A program made the translations under genes and the position numbers. The notes under the pieces were generated by a model that saw only the letters and a list, made by a program, of their open reading frames with translations, was not told the DNA's origin and did no database searches. Shown here one piece after another: positions 8,200 through 17,298 of a DNA stretch of 64,000 nucleotides. How positions within the stretch are numbered: position 1 is the first letter of the stretch; the number at the start of each line of letters is the position of its first letter. Source of the stretch: Frankia sp. AgB32 (lineage in GTDB: Bacteria > Actinomycetota > Actinomycetes > Frankiales > Frankiaceae); assembly GCF_023243045.1 (NCBI RefSeq), contig NZ_JALKFX010000028.1:1-64000 (forward strand), in the 5' to 3' direction.

Positions 8200-9192
8200 G
8201 TGCGCGCGGTGACGGTGTCGGCCCCTGGCGGGCCTGAGGTCATGTCCTGGACGACCGTGGCGGATCCGCCCCCGCCCGGGCCCGGCGAGGTCGCGCTCGA
8301 CGTGGCCGCCACCGCGGTCAACCGGGCTGACCTGCTTCAGCGTCAGGGGTTCTACCCGCCGCCGCCCGGCGCTTCGGAGATTCTCGGGATGGAGTGCGCC
8401 GGTACGGTCGCCGCCGTCGGGCCCGGGGTCATCGGACTGGAGCCCGGCGCGCGGGTGTGCGCGTTGCTCAGCGGCGGGGGGTACGCGTCCAGGGTGAACG
8501 TGCCCGCGGTCCAGGTGCTGCCGATTCCGGCGGGGATTGATCTCGTCGAGGCGGCGGCCCTGCCCGAGGTCGCCTGCACGGTGCATTCCACTGTCTTCGG
8601 CGTCGGCGGCCTGCGCGACGGCGAGGTCTTCTGCGTGCACGGTGGCGCGTCGGGCATCGGCACGTTCGCCATCCAGGCCGTCCGCGCGCTGCGGCCGGCC
8701 GCGGTCATCGCCACCACGGCGGGCTCCCCGGCGAAGCTCGCCCGGGTTCGCGAGCTCGGCGCCGACATCGCCGTGTCCTATCGGGACGAGGACTTCGTCG
8801 AGGTCATCCGCGCGGCCACCGACGGGCATGGCGCGGACGTGATCCTCGACATCATGGGAGCCGCCTACCTGCCCCGCAACGTCGAGCTGCTGGCCGTCGG
8901 CGGCCGGCTCGTCGTCATCGGCATGCAGGGCGGCGTGAAGGGCGAGCTCAATCTCGCGACCCTGCTCGGCAGGCGGGCCTCGGTGCACGCGGCGTCGCTG
9001 CGGGCCCGGCCGCTCGCCGAGAAGGCCGCGATCGTCGCGGCGGTGCGTGCCGAGGTGTGGCCGGCGATCGAGCGCGGTGCGATCCGGCCGGTGATCGACC
9101 GGATCCTGCCGATCACCGACGTGGTCGCGGCCCATCAGCACCTCGCTGACCTCGGCCACGTCGGCAAGGTGATCCTGACCGTGCCGGCCTGA
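8200..9192 (+). CDS. NAD(P)H quinone oxidoreductase (zinc-less MDR family, PIG3-like)
   Basis: 330 residues, GTG at 8200. This is a medium-chain dehydrogenase without the zinc-binding Cys/His set: an N-terminal GroES-like domain (AVNRADLLQRQGFYPPPPG, the PIG3-type signature), then a nucleotide-binding domain with VHGGASGIGTFAIQ and DVILDIMGAAYL. It probably reduces quinones with NADPH in the cytoplasm. It ends LTVPA-stop, and an 18-bp duplication spans the stop codon (see 9183-9218). Confidence 0.92.
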   Translation: MRAVTVSAPGGPEVMSWTTVADPPPPGPGEVALDVAATAVNRADLLQRQGFYPPPPGASEILGMECAGTVAAVGPGVIGLEPGARVCALLSGGGYASRVNVPAVQVLPIPAGIDLVEAAALPEVACTVHSTVFGVGGLRDGEVFCVHGGASGIGTFAIQAVRALRPAAVIATTAGSPAKLARVRELGADIAVSYRDEDFVEVIRAATDGHGADVILDIMGAAYLPRNVELLAVGGRLVVIGMQGGVKGELNLATLLGRRASVHAASLRARPLAEKAAIVAAVRAEVWPAIERGAIRPVIDRILPITDVVAAHQHLADLGHVGKVILTVPA

Positions 9193-9218
9193 CCGTCACC
9201 GCCGGCCTGACCGTCGCC
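9183..9218. repeat. 18-bp tandem repeat spanning the stop codon of the quinone oxidoreductase
   Basis: GCCGGCCTGACCGTCACC at 9183-9200 is repeated at 9201-9218 with one change (A to G). The first copy contains the TGA of the gene at 9190-9192. Two decayed copies (GGGGCCTGACTGCC, GCCGGGCTGAACGG) follow to about 9255. Confidence 0.85.
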
Positions 9219-9306
9219 GTGGCGGGGCCTGACTGCCGCGGTGCCGGGCTGAACGGTTGCCGAAGCGGTGCCGTGCGTCGGCGGCGGAGGGGGCAGGATA
9301 GGAGTC

Positions 9307-9873
9307 ATGACGGATCAACCGGAACCTCGCGTCGTGGTCGTCGGACCGGACGGCGCGCTGCACGAGGCCGTGCAGGCGCCCGGCCATCTCGACGGGACGG
9401 GCCTGCCGAGCGCCGAGGCGGGCGCGACGGCGGCCGGCGACGGTAATCCCATCGCCGATCTCGTCTCCCAGCCCGACAAGGTGATGCGTATCGGCACCAT
9501 GATCAAGCAGTTGTTGGAGGAGGTTCGCGCGGCGCCGCTGGACGAGGCCAGCCGGGTCCGGTTGCGGGAGATCCACCGAAGCTCGATCCGTGAGCTCTCC
9601 GAGGGGCTGGCGCCGGAGCTGCGCGCCGAGCTGGACCGGCTGTCGTTGCCGCTCGACGAGCAGAGCATCCCGTCCGACGCCGAGCTGCGGATCGCCCAGG
9701 CGCAGCTCGTCGGCTGGCTGGAGGGCCTGTTCCACGGCCTGCAGACCGCGCTGCTCGCGCAGCAGATGGCCGCCCGCGCGCAGCTCGAGGAAATGCGCCG
9801 CCGGGCCCTGCCGAGCGGTCAGGGCCAGCAGCAGCCCGGCGGCGAGACGTTCGGCCGCGGCGCCTACCTCTGA
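9307..9873 (+). CDS. bpa: Bacterial proteasome activator Bpa
   Basis: 188 residues, ATG at 9307. It matches the ATP-independent proteasome activator Bpa (PafE, Rv3780) in its four-helix core: QPDKVMRIGTMIKQLLEEVR, LDEASRVRLREIHRSSIREL, DAELRIAQAQLVGWLEGLF and LQTALLAQQMAARAQLEEM. The C-terminus is Arg-Gly-Ala-Tyr-Leu, the HbYX-type ending that docks into proteasome alpha-ring pockets and opens the gate. This implies that a 20S proteasome is encoded elsewhere in the genome. The N-terminal 50 residues are variable. The gene stands alone and converges on tldE. Confidence 0.95.
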   Translation: MTDQPEPRVVVVGPDGALHEAVQAPGHLDGTGLPSAEAGATAAGDGNPIADLVSQPDKVMRIGTMIKQLLEEVRAAPLDEASRVRLREIHRSSIRELSEGLAPELRAELDRLSLPLDEQSIPSDAELRIAQAQLVGWLEGLFHGLQTALLAQQMAARAQLEEMRRRALPSGQGQQQPGGETFGRGAYL

Positions 9874-9918
9874 ATCCACCCGTGAGGCCACCCGCCGACG
9901 GCAGGGGACCCCGCGGGA

Positions 9919-11367
9919 TCAGTTCGCCGGGCTGACCGAGCTCATGTTGAAGTCGGCGACCCGCATCGGTGGCATCCGGGCGAGCGTGAACCAGTCCGCC
10001 CACTCCCGGGGCATCGTGCGGATCGTCGCGCCGATCTCGCTGGTGCGGCCGAGCAGGTCCACCGGGGACTCGTTGAACCGGAAGTTGTTCACCGCCCCGG
10101 TGACCTCCCCGTGCTCGACCAGATAGACGCCGTCGCGGGTCAGCCCGGTCAGCAGCAGCACCTCCGGGTCGACCTCGCGGATGTACCAGAGGCTGGTCAG
10201 CAGCAGCCCGCGCGAGGTCGAGGCGATCATGTCCTCGAGCGACGCGGTGCCGCCGCCGTCGAGAATCAGATTGTCGACCATCGGGGTGACCGGGCCGCCC
10301 GCCGAGCGTGCCGACGCGCGGGTCTGCACGAGCGCCGCGAGCCGGCCGTCGTGGATCCAGTCGGTGGCGCCGAGCGCCAGGCCGTTGTCGAACACACTCG
10401 ACGTCGACGACGAGGCGGCGGCGGTCACGAACGGGGTCGAGGCCAGCTCGGCGTCCCTGGGATCGCTCGCCAGGCGGAGCCCCGTTGGCCCGAGGGCCTC
10501 GCCGAGGCGGGTACCGCCGCCGGCCCGACTGAACACCGTGCGGCCCTCGGCGGCGTCCCGGCCGGCGGCGGACCAGTAGAGGTTCACCATCAGGTCGGCC
10601 ACCGCGGACGGCGGCAGCAGCGTCTCGTAGCGTCCGGCCGGCAGGTCGACGGACCGCTCGCACCAGACCAGCCGGGACCGCAGCAGCGCGTCCGTGGCCG
10701 CGACATCCACGTCCGTGAAGTCCCGGGTGGACTGCCCGTGCCACACCGATCCGCCGGGGACCCCGCTCTTCGCGTTCCACTCGACGCTGCCGGTGGGCTG
10801 GCTGTGCCGCAGTCGCAGCCCGGTCGACGTACCCAGCCACGTGGTGGTGACCGTGTGCTCGGCGAAGCCGAACATGCGCCGGCTCTCGGCGCGCGCCGCC
10901 GCGAACGCCTCCGCGAGATCACCGGCGAACGCGGTGAACACCGAGGTGCTGGTGCGGACCGCCGGGTCGGTGAAGGCGCCCTCGCTGGCGGATCCGCCGG
11001 CGGTCGCCGGTCCCAGCAGGTCGGCGAAGTCCTCGGCGTCCGCCGCCTCCCGGGCGGCCTCCTCAGCGGCGCGGACGAGCCCGGCCAGGCCGTCGGCGCC
11101 GCCCGGCGCGTCGATCGTCGAGGCCGACCGGACCCCGAACGACCGCCCGAGGACGCTGACGACCGTCACCGACCGGTCGCGGCTCGACCCGTTCGTGGTC
11201 AGGGTGTTGTTGGCCCAGCGCAGGTTCACCGTGCTGGTCTCGGTGGCGATCACCACGCAGCCGTCGGCCCGGGACAGCGCGAGCGCCCGCTCGACGATCT
11301 CGGGTGCGGACGCCGGCACGGAGCCGGCCCGGTCGGCGTGCGGCTCGGTTCCGGTCATCTGGCTCAT
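9919..11367 (-). CDS. tldE: TldD/PmbA family protein, TldE-type subunit
   Basis: 482 residues. The non-catalytic partner of TldD in the heterodimeric metalloprotease. The body matches the family (CVVIATETSTVNLRWANNTL near the start; VDNLILDGGGTASLEDMIAS, RGLLLTSLWYIREVDPE and LLLTGLTRDGVYLVEHGEV in the second half). It lacks the HExxxH zinc motif, as TldE should. Its ATG overlaps the tldD stop by four bases (ATGA), so the subunits are coupled. E. coli TldD/E degrades unfolded peptides and processes modified peptides; no RiPP genes are adjacent here. Confidence 0.93.
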   Translation of the reverse strand: MSQMTGTEPHADRAGSVPASAPEIVERALALSRADGCVVIATETSTVNLRWANNTLTTNGSSRDRSVTVVSVLGRSFGVRSASTIDAPGGADGLAGLVRAAEEAAREAADAEDFADLLGPATAGGSASEGAFTDPAVRTSTSVFTAFAGDLAEAFAAARAESRRMFGFAEHTVTTTWLGTSTGLRLRHSQPTGSVEWNAKSGVPGGSVWHGQSTRDFTDVDVAATDALLRSRLVWCERSVDLPAGRYETLLPPSAVADLMVNLYWSAAGRDAAEGRTVFSRAGGGTRLGEALGPTGLRLASDPRDAELASTPFVTAAASSSTSSVFDNGLALGATDWIHDGRLAALVQTRASARSAGGPVTPMVDNLILDGGGTASLEDMIASTSRGLLLTSLWYIREVDPEVLLLTGLTRDGVYLVEHGEVTGAVNNFRFNESPVDLLGRTSEIGATIRTMPREWADWFTLARMPPMRVADFNMSSVSPAN

Positions 11368-12935
11368 CGGCCGGCCTCCCGCCGGGTGTTGAGGACGTTG
11401 ACGCCGCGGAACAGCGCCGACGGGCAGCCGTGGCTGACCGCGGCGACCTGGCCGGGCTGCCCCTTGCCACAGTTGAACGCGCCGCCGAGCACGTAGGTCC
11501 CGGGGCCGCCGACGGCCTCGAGGGAGCCCCAGAAGTCCGTCGTCGTCGCCTGGTAGGCCACGTCCCGGAGCTGGCCGACCACGCGGCCGTGGCGGATCTC
11601 GTAGAAGCGCTGCCCGGTGAACTGGAAGTTGTACCGCTGCATGTCGATCGACCAGCTCTTGTCGCCGACGACGTAGATGCCGCGGTCGACCCGACTGATC
11701 AGCTCCTCGGTCGACGGGCCGCCCGGCGCCGGCAGCAGCGACACGTTCGCCATCCGCTGGATCGGGACGTGGCCGGGGGAGTCGGCGAAGGCGCAGCCGT
11801 TGGACCGCTCCGCGCGGAGCACGGCCGCGTTGCGGGCCGCCATCGAGCGGTCGAGCTGGTAGCCGACGAGCGTCCCGTCGCGGACGATGTCGAACCGCCG
11901 GGTCTGCACACCCTCGTCGTCGTAGCCGATCGTGGCCAGACCGTGCAGGGCCGTGCGGTCGCCGGTGACCGTCATCGTCGGTGAGCCGTAGCGCAACGTC
12001 CCGAGCTGGTCGAGGGTGGCGAACGAGGTGCCGGCGTACGCCGCCTCGTAGCCGAGCGCCCGGTCGAGCTCGGTGGCGTGGCCGACGGACTCGTGGATCG
12101 TGAGCCACAGGTTCGACGGGTCGATGACGAGGTCGTAGGGCCCGGGCTGCACCGAGGCCGCCTTCGACTTCTCGACCAGCAGACCGGGGATCAGGTCGAT
12201 CTCGCCGTCCCAGTCCCAGCAGCCGGCCGCCGGGCCGGCCACCATCCACTCCCAGCCCCGGCCGACCGGTGGGGCGATCGTGCGCATCGACTCGAAGCCA
12301 CCGCCCGGGTCCACCCGGGTCGCCTCGATCTGGCAGAGCACCCGGACCCGCTGCTGGGTCGTCGTCGTGCCGGTGAGGTCCGCGTAGTACTTGTTCTCCC
12401 GCACGGCGTCGAACCTGCCCTCGACGTGATCGACCTCGGGCGCGGCGAAGAGGGTTCGGCACAGCCCGCCGACCCGCTCGATACGGTCGCGCGCGTCGAC
12501 GTCGAACGGGTCGGCGGCGTACGCCGACACCCAGACGACGTCGCCGTGCGCCGGCTCCGGGGCGAGCTCGACGGGCTCGGAGTTCAAGGGCGCCGCGACC
12601 CGCGCCATCTCGACGGCCTCCCGGGCCAGCCGGACCGCCTCGTCGGTGGTCAGGTCGACGCCGGCGGCGAAGCCCCAGGCGCCGCCATGCACGACGCGCA
12701 CGGCGAGGCCGACGGTCGCGCCCTCGTGCCGGCTCTCCAGGGAGGCGTCCCGGAAGGACAGCGACGACTCGCGAAACCGTTCGATGCGGATGTCCGCATG
12801 GGAGACGCCGAGGTCGCGGGCGGTCTGCAGGGCCGCGTCGGTGAGGGCGGAGCGGGGCAGCGCGAGGAACTCGGCGTCGACCTCGTGCGCCGGCAGTCCG
12901 GACGAGGCCGGTTCCAGATGGACGGGGGTGGCCAT
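11364..12935 (-). CDS. tldD: TldD-type metalloprotease catalytic subunit
   Basis: 523 residues, ATG at 12935. The zinc-binding HESVGH (HExxxH) lies at residues 281-286, followed by ATELDRALGYEAAYAG. The end contains the usual Cys-bearing GAFNCGKGQPGQ stretch. The N-terminal half matches the family (DLGVSHADIRIERFRE; GLAVRVVHGGAWGFA). It probably forms a soluble cage-like heterodimer with TldE, which threads unstructured peptides to the zinc centre. Length and motifs are normal. Confidence 0.95.
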   Translation of the reverse strand: MATPVHLEPASSGLPAHEVDAEFLALPRSALTDAALQTARDLGVSHADIRIERFRESSLSFRDASLESRHEGATVGLAVRVVHGGAWGFAAGVDLTTDEAVRLAREAVEMARVAAPLNSEPVELAPEPAHGDVVWVSAYAADPFDVDARDRIERVGGLCRTLFAAPEVDHVEGRFDAVRENKYYADLTGTTTTQQRVRVLCQIEATRVDPGGGFESMRTIAPPVGRGWEWMVAGPAAGCWDWDGEIDLIPGLLVEKSKAASVQPGPYDLVIDPSNLWLTIHESVGHATELDRALGYEAAYAGTSFATLDQLGTLRYGSPTMTVTGDRTALHGLATIGYDDEGVQTRRFDIVRDGTLVGYQLDRSMAARNAAVLRAERSNGCAFADSPGHVPIQRMANVSLLPAPGGPSTEELISRVDRGIYVVGDKSWSIDMQRYNFQFTGQRFYEIRHGRVVGQLRDVAYQATTTDFWGSLEAVGGPGTYVLGGAFNCGKGQPGQVAAVSHGCPSALFRGVNVLNTRREAGR

Positions 12936-13071
12936 GCACCTATCCTGGCCCGTGCCGACGACCAGAGGGCGCAGACCCGCCCTGCCGGGGTCGTGGTGTT
13001 TCGCCCGCGTTGCTGCCGTCGGCCGCGGCACAACCCGGCCTCTCCCGCCGCCGAACCGGGGTGCTGACCGG

Positions 13072-13620
13072 TCAGCGCCACCGTTGCTCCGGGCCGAGGC
13101 CGCCGGGGTCGTCCGGCTCACCCTGACCCACCGGCTCGGGTCCCGGCGCCGCTCGGCCAGATCCCGACGCCAGCCGGGTCCAGCCGTCGAGCAGCATCCA
13201 GCGCCGCTCGGCCTCGCGGACCGCGGCGGCGAGGGGGTCGGGACAGTCGGTCTGGCAGGTGCCGACGAGCAGGTCGGACGCCGCGGTGAAGGCATCGACG
13301 AACCAGTCCGTGGCCGGTGCTCGCAGGTCGACCCGGGCCGGCCGGCCCGGCCTGGGAACGGCGGCGGCGAGGAAGTCGCGCAGCAGGACGGACATCCGGT
13401 CGGACAGCGAGTCGAAGGGGACATGATCGAACGTCGTCCCGCGGTCCGGGTCCTGGCCGGCGGCTGGAAGGTGGGACCGACGGCGCCCGGGGCCGCGGGC
13501 GAGCGCCTGGGCCGTCACCATCGTCGCCGCGACCGTCGCCACGGTCACGGCCAGCGGCCACGACGGCAGCGTCCCGAGGATGGCGGTGCCGTCCAGCGCG
13601 GTGGGGGCGAGCGCGCTCAC
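13072..13620 (-). CDS. Hypothetical protein with one N-terminal hydrophobic segment
   Basis: 182 residues from a GTG at 13620. One hydrophobic stretch at about 13-35 (ILGTLPSWPLAVTVATVAAT) may anchor it. The middle holds FDHVPFDSLSDRMSVLLRDF and a DWFVDAFTAASDLLVGTCQ helix, with a Cys-x3-Cys. I recognise no family. A 14-bp perfect palindrome (GCTGACCGGTCAGC, 13063-13076) overlaps the stop codon. The gene lies 136 bp upstream of tldD on the same strand. Confidence 0.5.
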   Translation of the reverse strand: MSALAPTALDGTAILGTLPSWPLAVTVATVAATMVTAQALARGPGRRRSHLPAAGQDPDRGTTFDHVPFDSLSDRMSVLLRDFLAAAVPRPGRPARVDLRAPATDWFVDAFTAASDLLVGTCQTDCPDPLAAAVREAERRWMLLDGWTRLASGSGRAAPGPEPVGQGEPDDPGGLGPEQRWR

Positions 13621-14654
13621 CGGCGCGGTCGGCGTAGAACGGTCATGCCTGGGCCCGCGGTGGCTGGCATCTGCGCGCGGCTCGTGGCCGGGACGGGCCG
13701 TGACGGTCGCTGGACGGTTGGGCGCATGCGACCTTCCCATCTGACGGCGGGTCACCGGGCGTTCGGGCGGCTTGTCACAGCCTGGTCCGACGCGGCTCGG
13801 CAGTCGTGGGGCAGGCGGGACACGGACGCTCGGGCCGGCGGTCTTCCGGCGTGCTCGGCGTCGCAGCGGGTCAGGGGGACGGGCGGTCAGGAGGGACGGG
13901 TGGCCTTCCCAATCATCCGGCGCGATGCGCTGAATCTCAAGGAAATACTGGAATATTCCCAGCCTGGGGTTGGCGGGCGGGTCGGGACCTCGCGGGTTCC
14001 CGGCGGGTGGCCGACGCGTCACATGATGCGTGGGCGAGCGGGAAGGCGTCCATGTCCAGGCCGATGGCGCGACGGGGTTGCGGGGGGTTGGTCCCGCTGT
14101 CCCCGGCCCGGCCGCCGGGCTCCGGACCCGGGGTTCGACGGCCGGCTGTGCGCGGCCCGCGACCGGCCATGGCGACCACGAGGTTTCAAGGAAGGGGCCG
14201 CCCGCGGAAGCATCGCAGGAACATGTGGGCACAAATATTCACAATATAACTCTATGTAGTGACTCGAGAAGGCTCAATTCGCTGAGGGTCCGTTCTCGCT
14301 CCGTTGCGACCGGGCTGGCACTGGTAGCCGGCTGACCTCACGCTTCGGGGGGTTGGGTAGTATTTACCGCACTCTGCACGGCCCGATTCCCTCGGAGCGC
14401 TTAAATCTCTAGGTAGTTACGTGAGCACCTAGAGTGCCAGTGATATTCATCGGCAGAGGGTCTGGCCGGGATACCTGTGACTCAGAGTAACTGTTTTTGG
14501 CCGGGCCGATAGGCAAATTGATGTTATGCGGCGAATCGCGCGAATATTCTGGTTCGCGGCGATCGAGGAGAGTCACCGACGCGCGACGTCCCGATCCAGA
14601 CGGGAGGTCTGGATCTCTAGGATGGTGCGCAACGGTGCGGAAAGGACAGGAGCC
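13621..14654. other. Kilobase intergenic region with an AT-rich 3' half
   Basis: No supported gene. Open frames on both strands here have no recognisable protein features. From about 14225 to 14540 the sequence is markedly richer in A and T than its surroundings (ACAAATATTCACAATATAAC near 14230; TAGTATTTACC near 14358; CTGTTTTTGG near 14491) and likely holds the promoter and operator of the rightward small ORF/XRE operon. It contains the 28-bp inverted repeat at 14407-14434. Confidence 0.5.
14407..14434. promoter_or_regulatory. Inverted repeat CTCTAGGT-N12-ACCTAGAG, candidate operator
   Basis: Perfect 8-bp arms separated by 12 bp, about 220 bp upstream of the small ORF that precedes the XRE/DUF5753 regulator. 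A half-site CTCTAGG recurs at 14615-14621, 34 bp before that ORF's start. The pattern fits binding by a dimeric HTH protein, possibly the XRE regulator itself. Confidence 0.5.
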
Positions 14655-14867
14655 ATGCAGCTCGTCCCGATCGCCGGCGCAACGTGCGCCAGCGCGAACT
14701 GCCCGACGGTGTACGTGAACGACGAGGACCAGGACATCTTCGTCCAGGGATACAGCGTCCCGGACCAGCGGCTCCCGGCCGGTCCGATGCCGCCCGGCGA
14801 GGCGCTGGTGCGCATTCCCCGCGAGGTGTTCCTGGCCGCCGCGCGGGACCTGCCCGCGAGGGCGTGA
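14655..14867 (+). CDS. Small conserved-type protein preceding the XRE/DUF5753 regulator
   Basis: 70 residues, ATG at 14655 with AGGAG upstream. The sequence has two early Cys residues (ATCASANCPTVYVND), then an acidic stretch, VQGYSVPDQRLP, and ends EALVRIPREVFLAAARDL. Small proteins of this kind are commonly found directly upstream of XRE/DUF5753 regulators in actinomycetes. The pair resembles the DUF397-type small-protein/regulator pairs of Streptomyces, although I cannot identify the DUF397 motif itself. Possible role: effector or antagonist of the regulator (inferred). Confidence 0.65.
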   Translation: MQLVPIAGATCASANCPTVYVNDEDQDIFVQGYSVPDQRLPAGPMPPGEALVRIPREVFLAAARDLPARA

Positions 14868-14924
14868 CGGCAGGGCACCCCCCCGCCGGTCGGGCCGGCG
14901 GTCGAGATGGTGGCGGAGGTGGCG

Positions 14925-15953
14925 ATGGAGTCGGAGGCCCCGGATCCGCCGCTGCCCGCGTCCGCACAGGAGCTCGGGGCCGAGCTGGCGCGGCTGCGGC
15001 ACGAGCGGGGGATGACCGGCCAGGCGCTGGCCGCTGCCGTGGGCATCAGCCAGAGCAGCGTCTCCAAGATTGAGAACGGTCTGCTCCGGGTCAGTCCAGC
15101 CGACGCCGAGCGGATCGCCGAGGCCCTGCAGGCGCCGCCCGACGAGGTTCGGCACCTGGTGGAGCTGGCCGTGCGGGGGCGGTCCGAACCCGTGCGCCGG
15201 CCCTCCCGGCGGCGCGTCGGGGCCGGCGGCGAGGAGGCGGCCCGGCTACTCGGCGTGAGCCTGGACCAGCAGGAGGTCCTCGACGCCGAGCGGCAGGCGA
15301 CCCTGATCCGGGAGTTCGAGCCCATCCTGCTGCCGGGTCTGATCCAGATCAGCGAGTACGCGCGCCGGGTGGTGAACGGCTACCACCGCATCACCATCGG
15401 CGGTGACGAGGGCACCTGGTACCAGCGCACGGCGGAGAAGGTGAGCCAACGGATTCGACGGCAGAATTTGCTCTATGAATCCGGTCGACGGTTCGAGTTC
15501 ATTCTGATGGAGTCGGTGCTTGGGAACCGGTTCGCCCCGCCCGAGTACATGATCGGCCAGATCGGAAGAATCGCCGCCGTGGCCGAGCTGCCGAACGTCA
15601 TGGTCCGGATAGTTCCGAGCAGCGCGCAGCTCGAATACCCGCACGTCCAGGGGTTCACGATTCTCGACGAAAGCCTCGTCGTGGTCGAGACACTGGAGGC
15701 GACGGGATACGACCACCCCGACCAGATCCGGATCTACGGAAAGATCTTCGACGAGTACGCCGCGCTGAGTGCATCCGATCCGCAGGCCATTCTCGCCACC
15801 TACATGAGCACCTACGCCGGGCTGCTGACACCGCGACGGACCGATCCCACCGGACCGCGCTCGGTCGCACCCGCCGAGACGCGGGGCGCCTCCGAGGTCC
15901 CGCGCGAGTCGCCGGACGTCAGTCCGACGGCGGGAACAGACGTTCCAGAATGA
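14925..15953 (+). CDS. XRE-family regulator with DUF5753 (Scr1-type) domain
   Basis: 342 residues from an ATG at 14925, chosen for the GGAGG five bases upstream; an in-frame ATG at 14907 is also possible. The helix-turn-helix spans about 14-70 (LRHERGMTGQALAAAVGIS, SSVSKIENGLLRVSPADAER). The DUF5753 domain covers about 105-285 (REFEPILLPGLIQISEYAR, FEFILMESVLGNRF, PNVMVRIVPSSAQLEYPHV, GFTILDESLVVVETL). Proteins with this layout act in developmental or secondary-metabolite control in actinomycetes. Its 3' end overlaps the convergent HAD gene by 35 bp. Confidence 0.92.
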   Translation: MESEAPDPPLPASAQELGAELARLRHERGMTGQALAAAVGISQSSVSKIENGLLRVSPADAERIAEALQAPPDEVRHLVELAVRGRSEPVRRPSRRRVGAGGEEAARLLGVSLDQQEVLDAERQATLIREFEPILLPGLIQISEYARRVVNGYHRITIGGDEGTWYQRTAEKVSQRIRRQNLLYESGRRFEFILMESVLGNRFAPPEYMIGQIGRIAAVAELPNVMVRIVPSSAQLEYPHVQGFTILDESLVVVETLEATGYDHPDQIRIYGKIFDEYAALSASDPQAILATYMSTYAGLLTPRRTDPTGPRSVAPAETRGASEVPRESPDVSPTAGTDVPE

Positions 15954-16782
15954 GGGCGACCCCGTCCTCGTCGTTCGACGCGGTGATCTCGTCGGCGGCG
16001 GCGAGCACGTCCGGATGCGCGTTGGCGACGGCCACCGAGTAGCCGGCCCAGGCGAACATCGGCAGGTCGTTCGGCATGTCGCCGAACGCGATCACATCCG
16101 CGGCCCCGAGCCCAGAGTCGGCCACCAGCTCGGCGAGCGCCACCGCCTTGGACACTCCCGCGCCGGCGATCTCCACCAGGTTCGCACTCGACGTGGTCAC
16201 CACCGCGTCCGTCCCGGCCAGTTCGACGATCACGTCGTAGACCTCGGCCAACCGGCCGTTGCCGCGGCACACCAGCAGCTTCGTCGCCGGCAGCGTGACC
16301 ACCAGGTCGGGGAGAGCCGCGACCAGTTCCTGGGGATCCGGCCACATGGTCTCGAACGCCGGTTCGCGGCCGAACCGCAGGCCGCTCTCGACCGCGAACG
16401 TCACGTCCGGCACCGCGGCCCTGATGTCCCGGGCCAGGCGCAGCGCCGTCGCGTGCTCCAGATAGCGGTGGCGGACCGCCCGGCCCGAGTTGAGGTCGAG
16501 CACCAACGCGCCGTTGGCGCAGATCGCGAGGCCGGACATCGTCGTCTGGGCGACGACCCCGGCCATCACGCGACTCGGCCGGCCGGTCACGAACACGACC
16601 ATCGCACCACAGGCGCGCACCCGGAGCAGGGCCGCGCGGGTGCGGGCCGAGACGGTGCCGTCGCCGCGGAGCAGCGTGCCGTCCAGATCCGTGGCGACAA
16701 TGGCGGGCGGGGACACAGTCGTCCAGTCAACCAGCAAGTCAGTGGACGGGGCACCGGGTTTGCCGGCATCGGTGGAGGTCAC
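15919..16782 (-). CDS. HAD-superfamily Cof-type phosphatase
   Basis: 287 residues from a GTG at 16782; a later GTG near residue 24 is possible. HAD motif I is [13 protein letters not shown], motif [10 protein letters not shown], the motif III lysine lies in [11 protein letters not shown], and motif IV is [14 protein letters not shown]. The type IIB cap lies between motifs II and III. This Cof group hydrolyses sugar phosphates or nucleotides; the substrate is not predictable. Convergent with the XRE gene and divergent from hisE. Confidence 0.92.
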   Translation of the reverse strand: MTSTDAGKPGAPSTDLLVDWTTVSPPAIVATDLDGTLLRGDGTVSARTRAALLRVRACGAMVVFVTGRPSRVMAGVVAQTTMSGLAICANGALVLDLNSGRAVRHRYLEHATALRLARDIRAAVPDVTFAVESGLRFGREPAFETMWPDPQELVAALPDLVVTLPATKLLVCRGNGRLAEVYDVIVELAGTDAVVTTSSANLVEIAGAGVSKAVALAELVADSGLGAADVIAFGDMPNDLPMFAWAGYSVAVANAHPDVLAAADEITASNDEDGVALILERLFPPSD

Positions 16783-16946
16783 CGGGCGGGCAGGGACTTG
16801 ACGCGGCAGTCGGTCCGCCGCCTGCGGGTAGCATGCCGGGCATGATTCCTGCCGATCGGCCCGGTCCGTCGACGCCCGGGGTCTCCGCGCGGCCCGAGGC
16901 GGGCGGGGGCGCGTCCGGTCAGGCGCGCGCCGCCGAGGGGGCAGGC

Positions 16947-17258
16947 GTGGCGCCGGGCTTCGCGGCAACCGCCGGTGCGGCTACCTCAGCTAACAGAAAG
17001 ACATTCGACGAGCTGTTTGTTGAGGTTGCCGAAAAATGGCGCCAGCGGACACCGGAGTCGGGTACGGTCGCCGCCCTCGACAAGGGGGTTCACCATCTCG
17101 GCAAGAAACTTGTCGAGGAGGCTGCGGAGGCCTGGATGGCGGCCGAGTACGAAGGTCGGGAGCGGGCAGCTGAGGAGATCTCGCAGCTGCTCTACTGGAG
17201 TCAGCTGCTCATGGTTTCGCTGGGCCTTTCCCTGGACGACGTATACTCCCACCTGTGA
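16947..17258 (+). CDS. hisE: Phosphoribosyl-ATP pyrophosphatase
   Basis: Second step of histidine synthesis: PR-ATP to PR-AMP plus PPi. The all-alpha MazG-like core starts at [16 protein letters not shown] and includes [19 protein letters not shown] and [18 protein letters not shown] with the metal-binding acidic residues. I place the start at the GTG at 16947, which has GAGGGGG seven bases upstream and gives 103 residues; the frame stays open to ATGs at 16842 and 16833, which would add a 35-residue low-complexity leader. It lies 40 bp upstream of hisG, as in mycobacteria. Confidence 0.92.
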   Translation: MAPGFAATAGAATSANRKTFDELFVEVAEKWRQRTPESGTVAALDKGVHHLGKKLVEEAAEAWMAAEYEGRERAAEEISQLLYWSQLLMVSLGLSLDDVYSHL

Positions 17259-17298
17259 ACGCGCCCTGGTCCATTCGTGTAGACGCTGAGTAGTGACG

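Noticed and set aside
13806-14249. Plus-strand 147-codon frame in the intergenic kilobase
   Set aside because: No ribosome site, mixed codon usage, ends in the AT-rich island, no similarity recognised.
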